64,000 nt of DNA, taken from positions 558,001 to 622,000 of the forward strand of contig NZ_SJPY01000003.1 in assembly GCF_007860185.1 (NCBI RefSeq), written 5' to 3'. This DNA is from Novipirellula aureliae. Lineage in GTDB: Bacteria > Planctomycetota > Planctomycetia > Pirellulales > Pirellulaceae. A program made the translations under genes and the position numbers. Positions 17,151 through 25,916 of this stretch are shown in pieces. The notes beneath the pieces are model-generated. The model worked only from the letters and a program-made list of their open reading frames with translations. It made no database searches and was not told the DNA's origin. Each line of letters starts with the position of its first letter. Position 1 is the first letter of the stretch.

Positions 17151-20100
17151 TTAAGATTGGATGTGCTCGTCATTCTCTTCTTCAAGTTCCTCTAGTAGCG
17201 CCCCCTCTTCGGCTTGCTGAATTCGTTGCCGTGCGCTTTGGAAGAGCAATTGGCCCTCGCGGGCGAACACGCATCCCAAAACCAAAATGGCAGCTGCGGC
17301 CACGAATTTCAACCAAGACGCAACGAATGCAACGATCAGAAAAGCACAAAACGCTGCAATCCCAGCGTAAACGAGCTTCGTCATTGCCTTGAGCTGAGTA
17401 TCACGAGTTTGCACGCGTACGCTTCGAGAAATCGCCGTCCGCGCTGATTGATTTGCCAAGTCACGCATGGCAGACAAATTCTCAGACCGCTCGGGCGCTT
17501 GGCTGCGGGGGATCATCGGCTCCGAAGGATCGTATTCAGCGACCGCCGAATCGGCGACTTGCCCCTGAACGGATGATTCCATTTCATCGTCCGCACCCTG
17601 TTCGGGCGGTCGACCACCAACCGATGCTGGCGTAATCGATGAGGCCGCCTTCGATTCCTGGTCGGGTAGCGAAATCGCCGACGATTCGCCTTGCACCCGC
17701 TTGAGCAAGCGGTTCATGTACGCTTCGATCGAATCATCCTCCTCCTCTTCCGGCTTGCTACCTACGGACGCCGTCTCTTCGGCGGTAGAGGTGTGCGATG
17801 ACAGTGGTGTCGAATCGATCGGTTCCTCATCGTCATACTCCTCCTCCTTCAAACTCGCATAGTCATACCGGTCGCTGTCCTCCTGCTCCCCTTCCTCCAA
17901 CTCGGCACTTGCGGGCATCGCTTCCTGCTCATCGGCATTCTCGAACGACCACGCACTCGTGAAGTTCTGTCCGTCCGCGTCGTCATCGGAGTGCTGTTCC
18001 GCTGGTCCCCAATCCGATTCGATCGGTTCGCTTTGTGACGCATCATGGGCAACCGAATTTTCGTCGGCTTCTAATGGATTCGCTGCCAACCCATCCGCCA
18101 TTGCCCCATCCGCCATTGCCCCATCCGCCATTGACTCATCCGCTTGCGAGTCCAGATCGTGCGGAGAGACTGGCAAATGCTCAAGAACATTTGTTGCTTG
18201 GTAAGTTGCCTCATAGGAATCATCCTCCTGGCCAGCGAACACTTCATCCTGCCCATGATTTTCCGGGCTGGGATTCTCATGCTGCGAATCTCTTGGATAC
18301 TCCGAGCGAGTCCCCTCCTCGAAACTTCCATCCTCGGATTTCGACTCGATACTCGATTCGATTTCTCGAATCAATTGGCTCGCAAACGAGCATGGTTCGG
18401 ATTCCTCTGGCAGCGAACCAGTCGAATCTTGTTCCTCACCGGCATATCGAATCGCATCGACATCACGTTCGACGTCGTCGGTAGCGGATGCTTGGCCCCA
18501 ATTGGTCACCGAATCAGCTGGAGAAACCGAATCGACCGGATCGATCCACTGCTCTTGCAGATCCGCATCGATTCGACCGCCGTCATCATCAAGTTCGTTG
18601 GACGTTTGATGCGAGTCCCAAAGGTTTGCCTGTGAGCCGTCGTCGGCGTTTTCTTTTTCTGCAGCAACCTCTTGCTCCAACCCATCTTCCAAATCTTCCA
18701 AAGCTTCCGCTGGGGAATCATCGGTCCAAACAACGCTATCCGCACTCTCAACGGAAACATATTCCGGCTCGCTCGACAGCGACTCGATTGGGGTGGACTC
18801 GTTCGAGACCGACTCGATTGGCTGTGAAATCGACCAGACATCCTCCACCTCGCCGGGGACGCTATCGCAAGCGGAGTCATGCGTTTCCTGAGCGAGCGGT
18901 TTTTCATCAGCCTCTGCAGCAAGATTCTCAGAAACAACGCCACAGCTATCTTCCGGTTGACTCGGATCGGACCGATGCCGCTCGGCGAGCTGCTGGCGTA
19001 ATATCGCAATATTCTCTTCGTACTGCGACTTGACCGCGTTCATTTGATCGCTGGCTTGACCAAGTTCTTCGGACAGCGCGAGAAATGCTTCGTTGGATGG
19101 CAGCGAACTCATTTCTGCGATCACCCGTTCGCGTTCCGCAATGGCTTCATCGCGTTCGGAGGCCGCATCATCACGCTCCGCTTTGAACGTTTCGAGTTTC
19201 AACGTCAGCGATTCGTTCGCCTCCTTTAACTGCAACAATTCACGATTTGCAGTGGCCAATTCCAGCGATAGCGATTGTACGCTCTCGTGGAGTAAGTCGG
19301 CTTCTGCGGTCCAACTTTCGTGGTCTTGATGATGGTTTGCTTGGGAATCTTGAAGCATGGCTTCCAACTGCGCGACCGAATCGCGAGCTTCGAGATAGTC
19401 TCTCTTGAGCTGTGTTGATTCATCGGTTGCCCGTTGGACGATTTCCTGCAATTCTTCGATTTGAGCTTGCAGCACTCCAACGGCATTGCCGCTCTGATTC
19501 GCGGCATGTTGCTCCGCTTCGATTTGTTGACAAATCGATTCATATTGTTGGCTGATTTCGGCAAGCCTTGTTTCTGCTTCTTGGCATTTCGCCTCGCTCT
19601 CGGCTTTGGCCTCAACCGCTTGATCGCGAGCTTGTTCGAGTTCCAAACGAACGCGATTTTGCTCGGCACGCTTTTCCTCTTCTTCCTGCCGAAGGGATTG
19701 TTGGTTGGATGTCAGCGTTTCCAAGTGGTCTTTAAGCGCCGTGAATTGCTCGCGCATTTGAGCGATCGCATCCGTAGCCGTTTTGGCTTGCTCTTGGGAT
19801 TGAACCACTTGCTTTCGAGCGTCTTCGACTTGCCCTCGGTAGTGATCTTGCAAGCGTTTGAATTCCGCTTCCTTTTGTGCAAAGAGCTCCTCGCGGCTGA
19901 GACTAGCCTGTTGTAACCGTTCGACTTCAGCGGCTTTGCGAGTGTATTGTTCTTGCGTGACACGATTCTTTGACTCTTCGGACAGCAATTCAGCTTCGCG
20001 TTTGTGCAATGTTTCGGCGCGGCTCCACAATTCACTTTCGCGACTTTGCAATATGGTTTCACGGTCACAGCACCTCGATTCCCGCCGATCAACCTCTTCT

Positions 20101-20906
20101 TGCCGCTTACGCCACTGCTCGATCTCTCGCCGAAGCTGTTCATGCCAAGCATCGTCGGATTCACTGCGTTTGCTATTTAGCTTGGGTATCGAACCGATCA
20201 GGGAAGCGGGTGGGGAGGCAAGCGTGTCGGTCTCTTCAGAAATCACGCGTGCGACGCGGTCTCCTTTGCCACGATCGGAAAAGAGTGACTTGAACGGTGC
20301 TGCGGCCGTCGTGCTTTTCACGGGCCCGCTTTTCACTGGCCCGCTTTTCACTGGCCCGCTTTTCACTGGCCCGCTTTTCACTGGCCCACTATTCACTGGC
20401 CCGTTTAAGAGTTCGAACCGATAGTCACCCAAACGCAGAGTGTCGCCGACACAAAGGGCTGCCTCGGTCGTGCGAACGGAATTGATTTCGATTGGAACGG
20501 AATAGGCGCGTACCAAGATCCGCTGGGCGTCGCGAATCAAAACGGCGTGCATCGGGCGAAGGGTTTGGTCGGCCAATTGGATCGAGCAGCCGTGGGCACT
20601 TCCAAACGTGTATCGATTCCCCGTCAGCCGGAGTCGTCGATTCGGTGCTCCTGGGCTCGTGACCCGAAATTCGATCGCATCTTTGGCTGCCGCACTTAAA
20701 CGGTCTTCGCCATTTGAATCGTCTTTTGAGACGCCACCGAAAGGGAGCTGCGACACCACCGAAACGATTGGATTGGTATCGACGGAGTCGCCCAAAGCAA
20801 AAGAGTCGGCTTGAAGAGAAGCCATTTGGCTGCTGTGATCCGTGTTGCTGTAATCCGTATTCACGGGCCGCGTCCTCGAATTTGGAAAGTCTATGCGTTC
20901 GTGCAT
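17151..20906 (-). CDS. Large FHA-domain, coiled-coil, C-terminally membrane-anchored protein
   Basis: The frame is open to 21113, but the ATG at 20906 is preceded by AGAGAAA and gives 1,251 residues. An FHA-like domain lies near residues 80-180 (RLRLTGNRYTFGSAHGCSIQ, DQTLRPMHAVLIRD, LRLGDYRFELL). Six tandem GPVNS/GPVKS pentapeptides (20314-20403) follow. A coiled coil rich in Glu, Gln and Arg covers roughly residues 270-690, then a very acidic, Ser-rich stretch to about 1,180, including a short MADGA repeat. Two hydrophobic segments close to the C-terminus (MTKLVYAGIAAFCAFLIVAF, FVAAAAILVLGCVFA) anchor it. It probably reads phosphothreonine on the cytoplasmic side and acts as a scaffold. Function otherwise unknown. 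Confidence 0.75.
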   Translation of the reverse strand: MHERIDFPNSRTRPVNTDYSNTDHSSQMASLQADSFALGDSVDTNPIVSVVSQLPFGGVSKDDSNGEDRLSAAAKDAIEFRVTSPGAPNRRLRLTGNRYTFGSAHGCSIQLADQTLRPMHAVLIRDAQRILVRAYSVPIEINSVRTTEAALCVGDTLRLGDYRFELLNGPVNSGPVKSGPVKSGPVKSGPVKSGPVKSTTAAAPFKSLFSDRGKGDRVARVISEETDTLASPPASLIGSIPKLNSKRSESDDAWHEQLRREIEQWRKRQEEVDRRESRCCDRETILQSRESELWSRAETLHKREAELLSEESKNRVTQEQYTRKAAEVERLQQASLSREELFAQKEAEFKRLQDHYRGQVEDARKQVVQSQEQAKTATDAIAQMREQFTALKDHLETLTSNQQSLRQEEEEKRAEQNRVRLELEQARDQAVEAKAESEAKCQEAETRLAEISQQYESICQQIEAEQHAANQSGNAVGVLQAQIEELQEIVQRATDESTQLKRDYLEARDSVAQLEAMLQDSQANHHQDHESWTAEADLLHESVQSLSLELATANRELLQLKEANESLTLKLETFKAERDDAASERDEAIAERERVIAEMSSLPSNEAFLALSEELGQASDQMNAVKSQYEENIAILRQQLAERHRSDPSQPEDSCGVVSENLAAEADEKPLAQETHDSACDSVPGEVEDVWSISQPIESVSNESTPIESLSSEPEYVSVESADSVVWTDDSPAEALEDLEDGLEQEVAAEKENADDGSQANLWDSHQTSNELDDDGGRIDADLQEQWIDPVDSVSPADSVTNWGQASATDDVERDVDAIRYAGEEQDSTGSLPEESEPCSFASQLIREIESSIESKSEDGSFEEGTRSEYPRDSQHENPSPENHGQDEVFAGQEDDSYEATYQATNVLEHLPVSPHDLDSQADESMADGAMADGAMADGLAANPLEADENSVAHDASQSEPIESDWGPAEQHSDDDADGQNFTSAWSFENADEQEAMPASAELEEGEQEDSDRYDYASLKEEEYDDEEPIDSTPLSSHTSTAEETASVGSKPEEEEDDSIEAYMNRLLKRVQGESSAISLPDQESKAASSITPASVGGRPPEQGADDEMESSVQGQVADSAVAEYDPSEPMIPRSQAPERSENLSAMRDLANQSARTAISRSVRVQTRDTQLKAMTKLVYAGIAAFCAFLIVAFVASWLKFVAAAAILVLGCVFAREGQLLFQSARQRIQQAEEGALLEELEEENDEHIQS
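20314..20403. repeat. 15-bp tandem repeat inside the FHA gene
   Basis: Six near-identical 15-bp units (CACTGGCCCGCTTTT on the plus strand) encode GPVNS and then GPVKS five times on the minus strand. Unit length is a multiple of three, so changes in copy number would keep the frame. The linker lies just after the FHA domain. Confidence 0.85.
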
Positions 20907-21361
20907 TTTCTCTAAGCAATCTGGGGAACCTGCACCGTCTGAGATTGCTCGATTGCTGCTGTAGCGCGCAGTTGCGCTGGTGCCAGCGCGAATGCACCTT
21001 CTTGGTTTCGGCACATTCCCAATGCTGGGGTGAGTTAAAATGAAACGGCTGTAGCAATTTTTCCGTTGTCGCGACGCCGGCTGGCGACGAAATCGCTTAA
21101 ATGTCCCTTCCATAAAAGTAAAAGTTTTTTGCTGTCCCAGCCCACAAAGGCCGGGTAATTACAACGATTTTGTATGACTTCTCGAATATTCCAGCTAAAA
21201 TTCGGAGTACAGAAGCAGACAAGTCACATAGGATTCCTATGATGGACGGTGCGGGGAGGGTAGACGCCCTTATCGACAGGGTAAAATCACCCGTCGTACC
21301 GAATTTGAAACAGCAGCAACGAGATTCTTGACACATTCACCGTAGGTAGAGGCTGATAGCG
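20907..21361. other. Intergenic region between divergent FHA and DksA-type genes
   Basis: About 455 bp that must hold the promoters of both divergent genes. TTGACA at 21328-21333 is a possible -35 box for the DksA-type gene but no convincing -10 box follows. No gene or repeat seen. Confidence 0.4.
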
Positions 21362-21775
21362 ATGGCACGAAAAGATGCGATTTCAAAACTGAAGGATACG
21401 CTTGTTCATCGCCGAAACGCATTGCGGCGTGCGTTGGCAGGCGATTTAAGTCTGCTGCAAGAGTTGCACCAGCAAAAGACGGGTGACATCCTCGACGCTG
21501 CTGCCGACACCGTCCAAGATGAACTCAACAGCCAAATTTTGGAGGTCGAAAGCCGAGAATTGGCGGCCATTGAAGAAGCGATCGAAAGAGCTGAGCGAGG
21601 TGACTACGGGATTTGTGAAGATTGCGGAAAGCCGATCCCGCTGACTCGTCTTCGCGCAATCCCCTACGCGACCGACTGCATCTCATGCCGCCGAAAATCG
21701 GAAATGTCGAACGATCAAGATGGAACCGTGCGGTGGAACCGTATCTTCGAAGACGCTGAAGTCGACTCGGTTTGA
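21362..21775 (+). CDS. DksA/TraR-type C4 zinc-finger protein
   Basis: A 137-residue protein. The N-terminal two-thirds is helical (LQELHQQKTGDILDAAADTV, then ELAAIEEAIERAERGDYG) and the C-terminus has the four-cysteine finger CEDCGKPIPLTRLRAIPYA followed by CISC. This is the DksA/TraR layout, in which the coiled coil enters the secondary channel of RNA polymerase. Whether it responds to ppGpp cannot be judged here. It is preceded by a GTAGAGG-like ribosome-binding site and followed by a strong intrinsic terminator at 21921-21949. Confidence 0.88.
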   Translation: MARKDAISKLKDTLVHRRNALRRALAGDLSLLQELHQQKTGDILDAAADTVQDELNSQILEVESRELAAIEEAIERAERGDYGICEDCGKPIPLTRLRAIPYATDCISCRRKSEMSNDQDGTVRWNRIFEDAEVDSV

Positions 21776-22137
21776 TCGCGATTTCAGGTCGGAGTGCAGA
21801 CTTTGGCCGGTTCATGCGTCGGGCGGGATCGGTTGCAGGCTGTACTCCTGTGTTTTACCGAGGCGAACGGTTGCAACCAAAATCGCAATCAGAGGGCGGG
21901 TTTTGCGGATTAGTGCAGTCACGGCGGGACAATTATCCCGCCGTTTTTTAATGCGCCAAAAGTAACTGTTTTGCCACCTGAACCGCAGAGGTCTACCGAG
22001 TAGCGAAGTTCGAAAGCTAGCCTTTACAAGAGGGCGATGTATAGAATCACGGCAACGTCCTCTCCCTTCGTTTTGCCGGTTCCTCCAAACGCACCGTTTT
22101 CCTCCTCCCCCCTTCCTGTACATCAAACTTCAATGCC
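21776..22137. other. Intergenic region with terminator
   Basis: About 360 bp between the DksA-type gene and the protease gene. It holds the terminator listed next; no gene seen. The run CTCCTCCCCCCTTCC at 22100-22114 is pyrimidine-rich. Confidence 0.5.
21921..21949 (+). terminator. Intrinsic terminator of the DksA-type gene
   Basis: Perfect 9-bp stem ACGGCGGGA / TCCCGCCGT with a 6-nt loop, followed directly by a run of T. Confidence 0.9.
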
Positions 22138-23346
22138 ATGGTACCAAAACCCGAGACCTGTCGACATCACGCGGTATGTCGTTCGCCCAATGTGCCAAGA
22201 TGTTTTTTCATCATTTCACTGATTGGAATGTCTTGGATCACCGTTTCCACGGTCGCCTCTGCGCAAACAAACTCGACATTGAGCTCGGATGGCCATTCGG
22301 TAAGCGTCCGTCGTCCGTCACTCGACGAGCCGAGCCAACAGATGATCGACTCACAGCGTGAGCGTCTGTTCAACGAATTGGCCGAAGAATTTAGCATGTT
22401 CGATCGGCTCGGCAATCTCGTTCGACGGGTCTCACAACTGGTGAAACCAAGTGTCATTCATATCGAAGCACATAAAACAGAAAAGAACGAGTCTTATGAT
22501 GAAGCAGGTGCGGGGGTCGTTTTGCGGATTGGGAATGACACTTGGGTAATGACCAACCGGCACGTGATTGTCGGCGCAAGCCCCAGCGAGATTTTGCTAA
22601 GGACGAGTGATGGAAAAGAGTTTCATCCCAGTGAAATTCTCGCCGACGCGAGCACGGATGTCGCCATTTTGAAAATCTCGCCAACAGCGTTGCCGCCTGC
22701 TCGGTTGGGCAACAGCGACATGACCGAGATCGGCGATTTTGTGATAGCGATTGGCAGCCCCTTTGGCTTGAGTCATTCGGTCACGTTTGGAATTTTGAGT
22801 GCGAAGGGGCGGCGGGATTTATCGCTCGGGGAACAACGAATTGAAATGCAGGATTTCTTTCAAACCGATGCAGCGATCAATCCGGGAAACAGTGGTGGGC
22901 CGCTGCTTAACCTGCGTGGCGAAGTCGTCGCACTCAATACCGCGATCGCCAGTAGCAGCGGAGGTAGCGAAGGGATCGGTTTCGCCATTCCGATCAACAT
23001 GGCCGTTCAAGTCGCCGATCAATTGGTCCAATACGGGCAACTGCGCCGCGGCTATCTAGGCGTGACACTCGACCCCGTCTTTTCGGCTGCGGATTTGGCT
23101 GCAGCCGGATACACCGCCGCGGCTGGCGGCGCACTGGTCAAATCCGTTCGCCCTGGATCGCCTGCCGAAGTGGCTCATTTGCAACGTGGTGATATCATCG
23201 TCGAATTCTCAGGCCAAAAAGTCGATAGCGATGACCATTTGGTCGCCCAAGTCGGACTAGCCAAAATTGGTGAGAAAATCCCGATGATTATCTACCGTGA
23301 TGGCAAACGCTATCGGACCGAGGTCGTCTTGACCGATATGCGTTGA
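22138..23346 (+). CDS. HtrA/Deg-type serine protease with PDZ domain
   Basis: 402 residues. The hydrophobic segment CFFIISLIGMSWITVSTVASA near residues 22-42 is a signal peptide or anchor and argues for the upstream start at 22138. The trypsin-like catalytic triad is complete: His in WVMTNRHVIVGA, Asp in DASTDVAILKI, Ser in AAINPGNSGGPLLNLRGEVV. One PDZ domain follows from about residue 300 (RRGYLGVTLDPVFS, VKSVRPGSPAEVAHLQRGDI). It should degrade or refold damaged proteins outside the cytoplasmic membrane. It is monocistronic and convergent with the transporter gene. Confidence 0.93.
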   Translation: MVPKPETCRHHAVCRSPNVPRCFFIISLIGMSWITVSTVASAQTNSTLSSDGHSVSVRRPSLDEPSQQMIDSQRERLFNELAEEFSMFDRLGNLVRRVSQLVKPSVIHIEAHKTEKNESYDEAGAGVVLRIGNDTWVMTNRHVIVGASPSEILLRTSDGKEFHPSEILADASTDVAILKISPTALPPARLGNSDMTEIGDFVIAIGSPFGLSHSVTFGILSAKGRRDLSLGEQRIEMQDFFQTDAAINPGNSGGPLLNLRGEVVALNTAIASSSGGSEGIGFAIPINMAVQVADQLVQYGQLRRGYLGVTLDPVFSAADLAAAGYTAAAGGALVKSVRPGSPAEVAHLQRGDIIVEFSGQKVDSDDHLVAQVGLAKIGEKIPMIIYRDGKRYRTEVVLTDMR

Positions 23347-23368
23347 AAGCGGGGTGCCGACAGGCGAT

Positions 23369-24616
23369 TCACAACAGCATTCCGGCGACCGCTCCGGTCA
23401 TGCAGCATGCCAACAGCCCCCCGAACATCGCTCGCAACCCCAGTTTGGCCAGATCATCTTTGCGGCTAGGCTCGAGACCGCCAATCCCACCGACTTGAAT
23501 GCCTATTGCACCAAAGTTGGAAAAGCCTGCGAGCGCATAGGTCAAAATCGTTTTCGTCCGCTCACTGATCGGACTGTCAACACTTGCCGTATCAAGTTCC
23601 CCGAGTTGCATGAACGCGATGAACTCGTTGGCGACCGTCTTGATGCCGATAAACTCTCCTGCAGCGACCGATTCGTCGATCGGAATTCCCATGCACAATG
23701 CCAACGGAGCAAAAACGTAACCCAGAATCGATTCGAGTGTCACGCCGGTTATCGCTACCAAAATAGAATTACAAAGTGCGATCAATGCTAAGAAGGCGAT
23801 CAACATCGCAGCAACATTTAAGGCCAGTTTCAATCCGTCCGAAGCACCTTGAACCGCTGCACCAATCACATTCACACTCGCTTTTTCGGAAGATAACTGA
23901 AGTCTTTCGGTCGACGGTGCCCCTTCAGTCTCGGGCAGCATTACCTTGGCGATCAACAACGCAGCGGGAGCACTGATAACCGAAGCGGTTATCAGATGGC
24001 TGGCATCCATTCCCATGTCGACGTAGGCCCCGAGAAGCCCACCGGTAACCGTCGCAAAACCGCCCGTCATCAAGGCATTCAGCTCGCTACGAGTCATCGT
24101 TGCTAAGTAAGGTTTGACCACCAGCGGCGCTTCGGTGTGTCCGACAAAGACGTTTGCTGCTGCGGATAAGGTTTCGGGTCCACTCGTCCCCAGCGTTCGC
24201 TGCATCGCCCATGCCATCGAGATCACCACCCACTGCATCACGCCGATGTGATACAGCACGGACATGAAGGCCGAAAAGAAAATCACCGTGGGCAATACCC
24301 CGAACGCAAAGGTTCTTAGCAATGCATGCTTAACTGGGATGATGTCATCAACGGAATCGGTGCTTCGCGCATTGATGTCGAAAACGAATGAGGCACCTTC
24401 GTCAACGAAGCTCAGTAGATGAGTGACTCCGTTCCCAAGCTGCTCAAACAGGAGCTGCCCCCAAGGAGTTCGAAGTACCAAGAAACCCAGTACGATTTGC
24501 AACAGAATTCCGCCGACAACAATTCGCACCGGAAACCGTCGTCGATCAGAACTCAGCAGCCATGCAATCGAGACCAGGATAATGATGCCGAGACCGCAAA
24601 TCAGTCGAGATTGCAT
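23369..24616 (-). CDS. CNT-family nucleoside transporter
   Basis: ATG 24616 gives 415 residues; the frame extends into the upstream upp gene but those residues are not needed. The protein is hydrophobic throughout with family landmarks: GFLVLRTPWGQLLFEQLGNG, the VFVGHTEAPLVVKPYLATMT segment (substrate region of concentrative transporters), LMTGGFATVTGGLLGAYVDM and EFIAFMQLGELD. It should import nucleosides with a cation. It begins 10 bp after upp ends, on the same strand, so both form a pyrimidine-salvage operon. Confidence 0.93.
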   Translation of the reverse strand: MQSRLICGLGIIILVSIAWLLSSDRRRFPVRIVVGGILLQIVLGFLVLRTPWGQLLFEQLGNGVTHLLSFVDEGASFVFDINARSTDSVDDIIPVKHALLRTFAFGVLPTVIFFSAFMSVLYHIGVMQWVVISMAWAMQRTLGTSGPETLSAAANVFVGHTEAPLVVKPYLATMTRSELNALMTGGFATVTGGLLGAYVDMGMDASHLITASVISAPAALLIAKVMLPETEGAPSTERLQLSSEKASVNVIGAAVQGASDGLKLALNVAAMLIAFLALIALCNSILVAITGVTLESILGYVFAPLALCMGIPIDESVAAGEFIGIKTVANEFIAFMQLGELDTASVDSPISERTKTILTYALAGFSNFGAIGIQVGGIGGLEPSRKDDLAKLGLRAMFGGLLACCMTGAVAGMLL

Positions 24617-24626
24617 GATAACGATT

Positions 24627-25262
24627 CTATTCGGTTTGAGGCGTGTCGAAGATGCGGTCTCCCGCGTCACCTAGACCAGGCACAATAAACGATCGATCGT
24701 TCAATTCAGGATCGACAACCGCGACAAATAATTTAACCTTAGGGAAATCAGACAATACTCGATCCACACCTGGCTGAGCCGCAATGATGCTCAAGATTCG
24801 AATCTCGTCGACGCCCCACTCAATCAATCGCCTCACAACCAAATCGACGCTACCGCCAGTGGCCAACATCGGGTCGAGGACCAAAGCGACATTCGGGGCA
24901 CCTGACATCGGCAACTTGTCATAATAACCGATTGGCTCAGCGGTTTCTTCGTTTCGATAGAGCCCCAAATGCCAAACAGCAGCATCGGGCAGCAATTGTT
25001 GAAGCGGTTCGACCATGCCAAGCCCAGCACGCAAAATCGGAACCAATCCAATCCTCACCGCCAACTCGTGACAATTGGCGTCGGTGATCGGGGTTGGAAC
25101 CCGACAAGGCTTGGTCGACAAGTCTTGTGTCGCGTAAACGCCTACCAACATGGACAATCGCCCGATCGTTGCACGGAACTCGCTCGACCGGGTCGTCTTG
25201 TCACGAAGCCGGCAAAGATGGTGCTCGACAAGCGGATGATCGATCTTGATTAAGTTGTTCAC
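24627..25262 (-). CDS. upp: Uracil phosphoribosyltransferase
   Basis: The open frame runs to 25412, but its first 50 codons are translated palindromic repeat DNA. A GTG at 25262 with GAAGGG about 10 nt upstream gives 211 residues, the normal length. Motifs: KIDHPLVEHHLCRLRDKTT at the start, VPILRAGLGMVEPLQQLLP, the PRPP-binding loop LVLDPMLATGGSVD, and the C-terminal IVPGLGDAGDRIFDT uracil-binding segment. It converts uracil and PRPP to UMP. The repeat array begins only about 25 bp upstream of the start codon, so the promoter must lie within or beyond it. Confidence 0.95.
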   Translation of the reverse strand: MNNLIKIDHPLVEHHLCRLRDKTTRSSEFRATIGRLSMLVGVYATQDLSTKPCRVPTPITDANCHELAVRIGLVPILRAGLGMVEPLQQLLPDAAVWHLGLYRNEETAEPIGYYDKLPMSGAPNVALVLDPMLATGGSVDLVVRRLIEWGVDEIRILSIIAAQPGVDRVLSDFPKVKLFVAVVDPELNDRSFIVPGLGDAGDRIFDTPQTE

Positions 25263-25916
25263 TCGACTAGAACCCTTCGATGAATAGTAGCCGCGTCTCG
25301 CCGAGACGCGAACATCAACAGTAGCCGCACCAGTAGCCGCGTCTCTCCGAGACGAGAACCACCAACAGGATCCACCCCAGTAGCCGCGTCTCGCCGAGAC
25401 GAGAACCACCAACAGTAGCCGCGTCTCGCCGAGACGCGAACATCAACATTAGCCGCACCAGTAGCCACGTCTCTCCGAGACGAGTACCACCAACATTAGC
25501 CGCACCAGTAGCCGCGTCTCTCCGAGACGAGAACCACCAGCGCCGGAGATGTTCTCGTCTCGGAGAGACGCGGCTACTGGAGATGTTCGCGTCTCGGAGA
25601 GACGCGGCTACTAATAGTAAAGCCTACGCAGGGCGACCGCTAGAGTGGCCGGCTTTCGGTCGAAACGCCAAGGGGAGCGGGGGGGGCGGCGGACCAGCGG
25701 TCATTTGACACTCTTTGGGCAGCGGATTCCGTTGGTCATCCTCCGGCAAAAAAAGACATTTCAAACGAGATCCTCCACCACCAACCGTCGTGATCCGCTC
25801 TGACAATCGACGGAACTTGACACTTTCCCGACCTACTTTCCAGGCGACATTTACTCTACAATCACGTCGAAATTCATCTTTTACAACAACGTTTCTCTTT
25901 CCACACTTTACTCGTC
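25263..25916. other. Intergenic region between upp and hemDE, repeat-rich
   Basis: About 650 bp. The left half is the palindromic array described next. The right half (25621-25916) has no gene; it contains a G-run (GGGGAGCGGGGGGGGCGGCGG, 25673-25693) and should carry the hemDE promoter, which I could not place with confidence. Confidence 0.6.
25287..25615. repeat. Array of eight palindromic repeat units
   Basis: Eight copies of a near-perfect palindrome built on CGTCTCGCCGAGACG, each preceded by GTAGCCG or a close variant. Six units run in one direction and end in AACCACCAACA or AACATCAACA; the last two (from about 25547) are in the opposite orientation and end in CGGCTACT. Some units carry an extra TAGCCGCACCA spacer, so spacing is irregular, about 35-48 bp. 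Each unit can form a stem of six to seven pairs. A related pair of palindromes is at 43128-43204. Confidence 0.9.

Noticed and set aside
24627-25412. Long N-terminal extension of Upp
   Set aside because: The extra 50 residues are translated palindromic repeat; the GTG at 25262 gives the standard length.
25287-25615. Possible CRISPR array
   Set aside because: Repeat units are palindromic, vary in orientation and spacing, and the spacers are themselves repeated (AACCACCAACA, AACATCAACA). No cas genes are nearby.
25811-25862. TTGACA (25817) and TACAAT (25857) as the hemDE promoter
   Set aside because: The 34-nt spacing is far too long for one sigma-70-type promoter.
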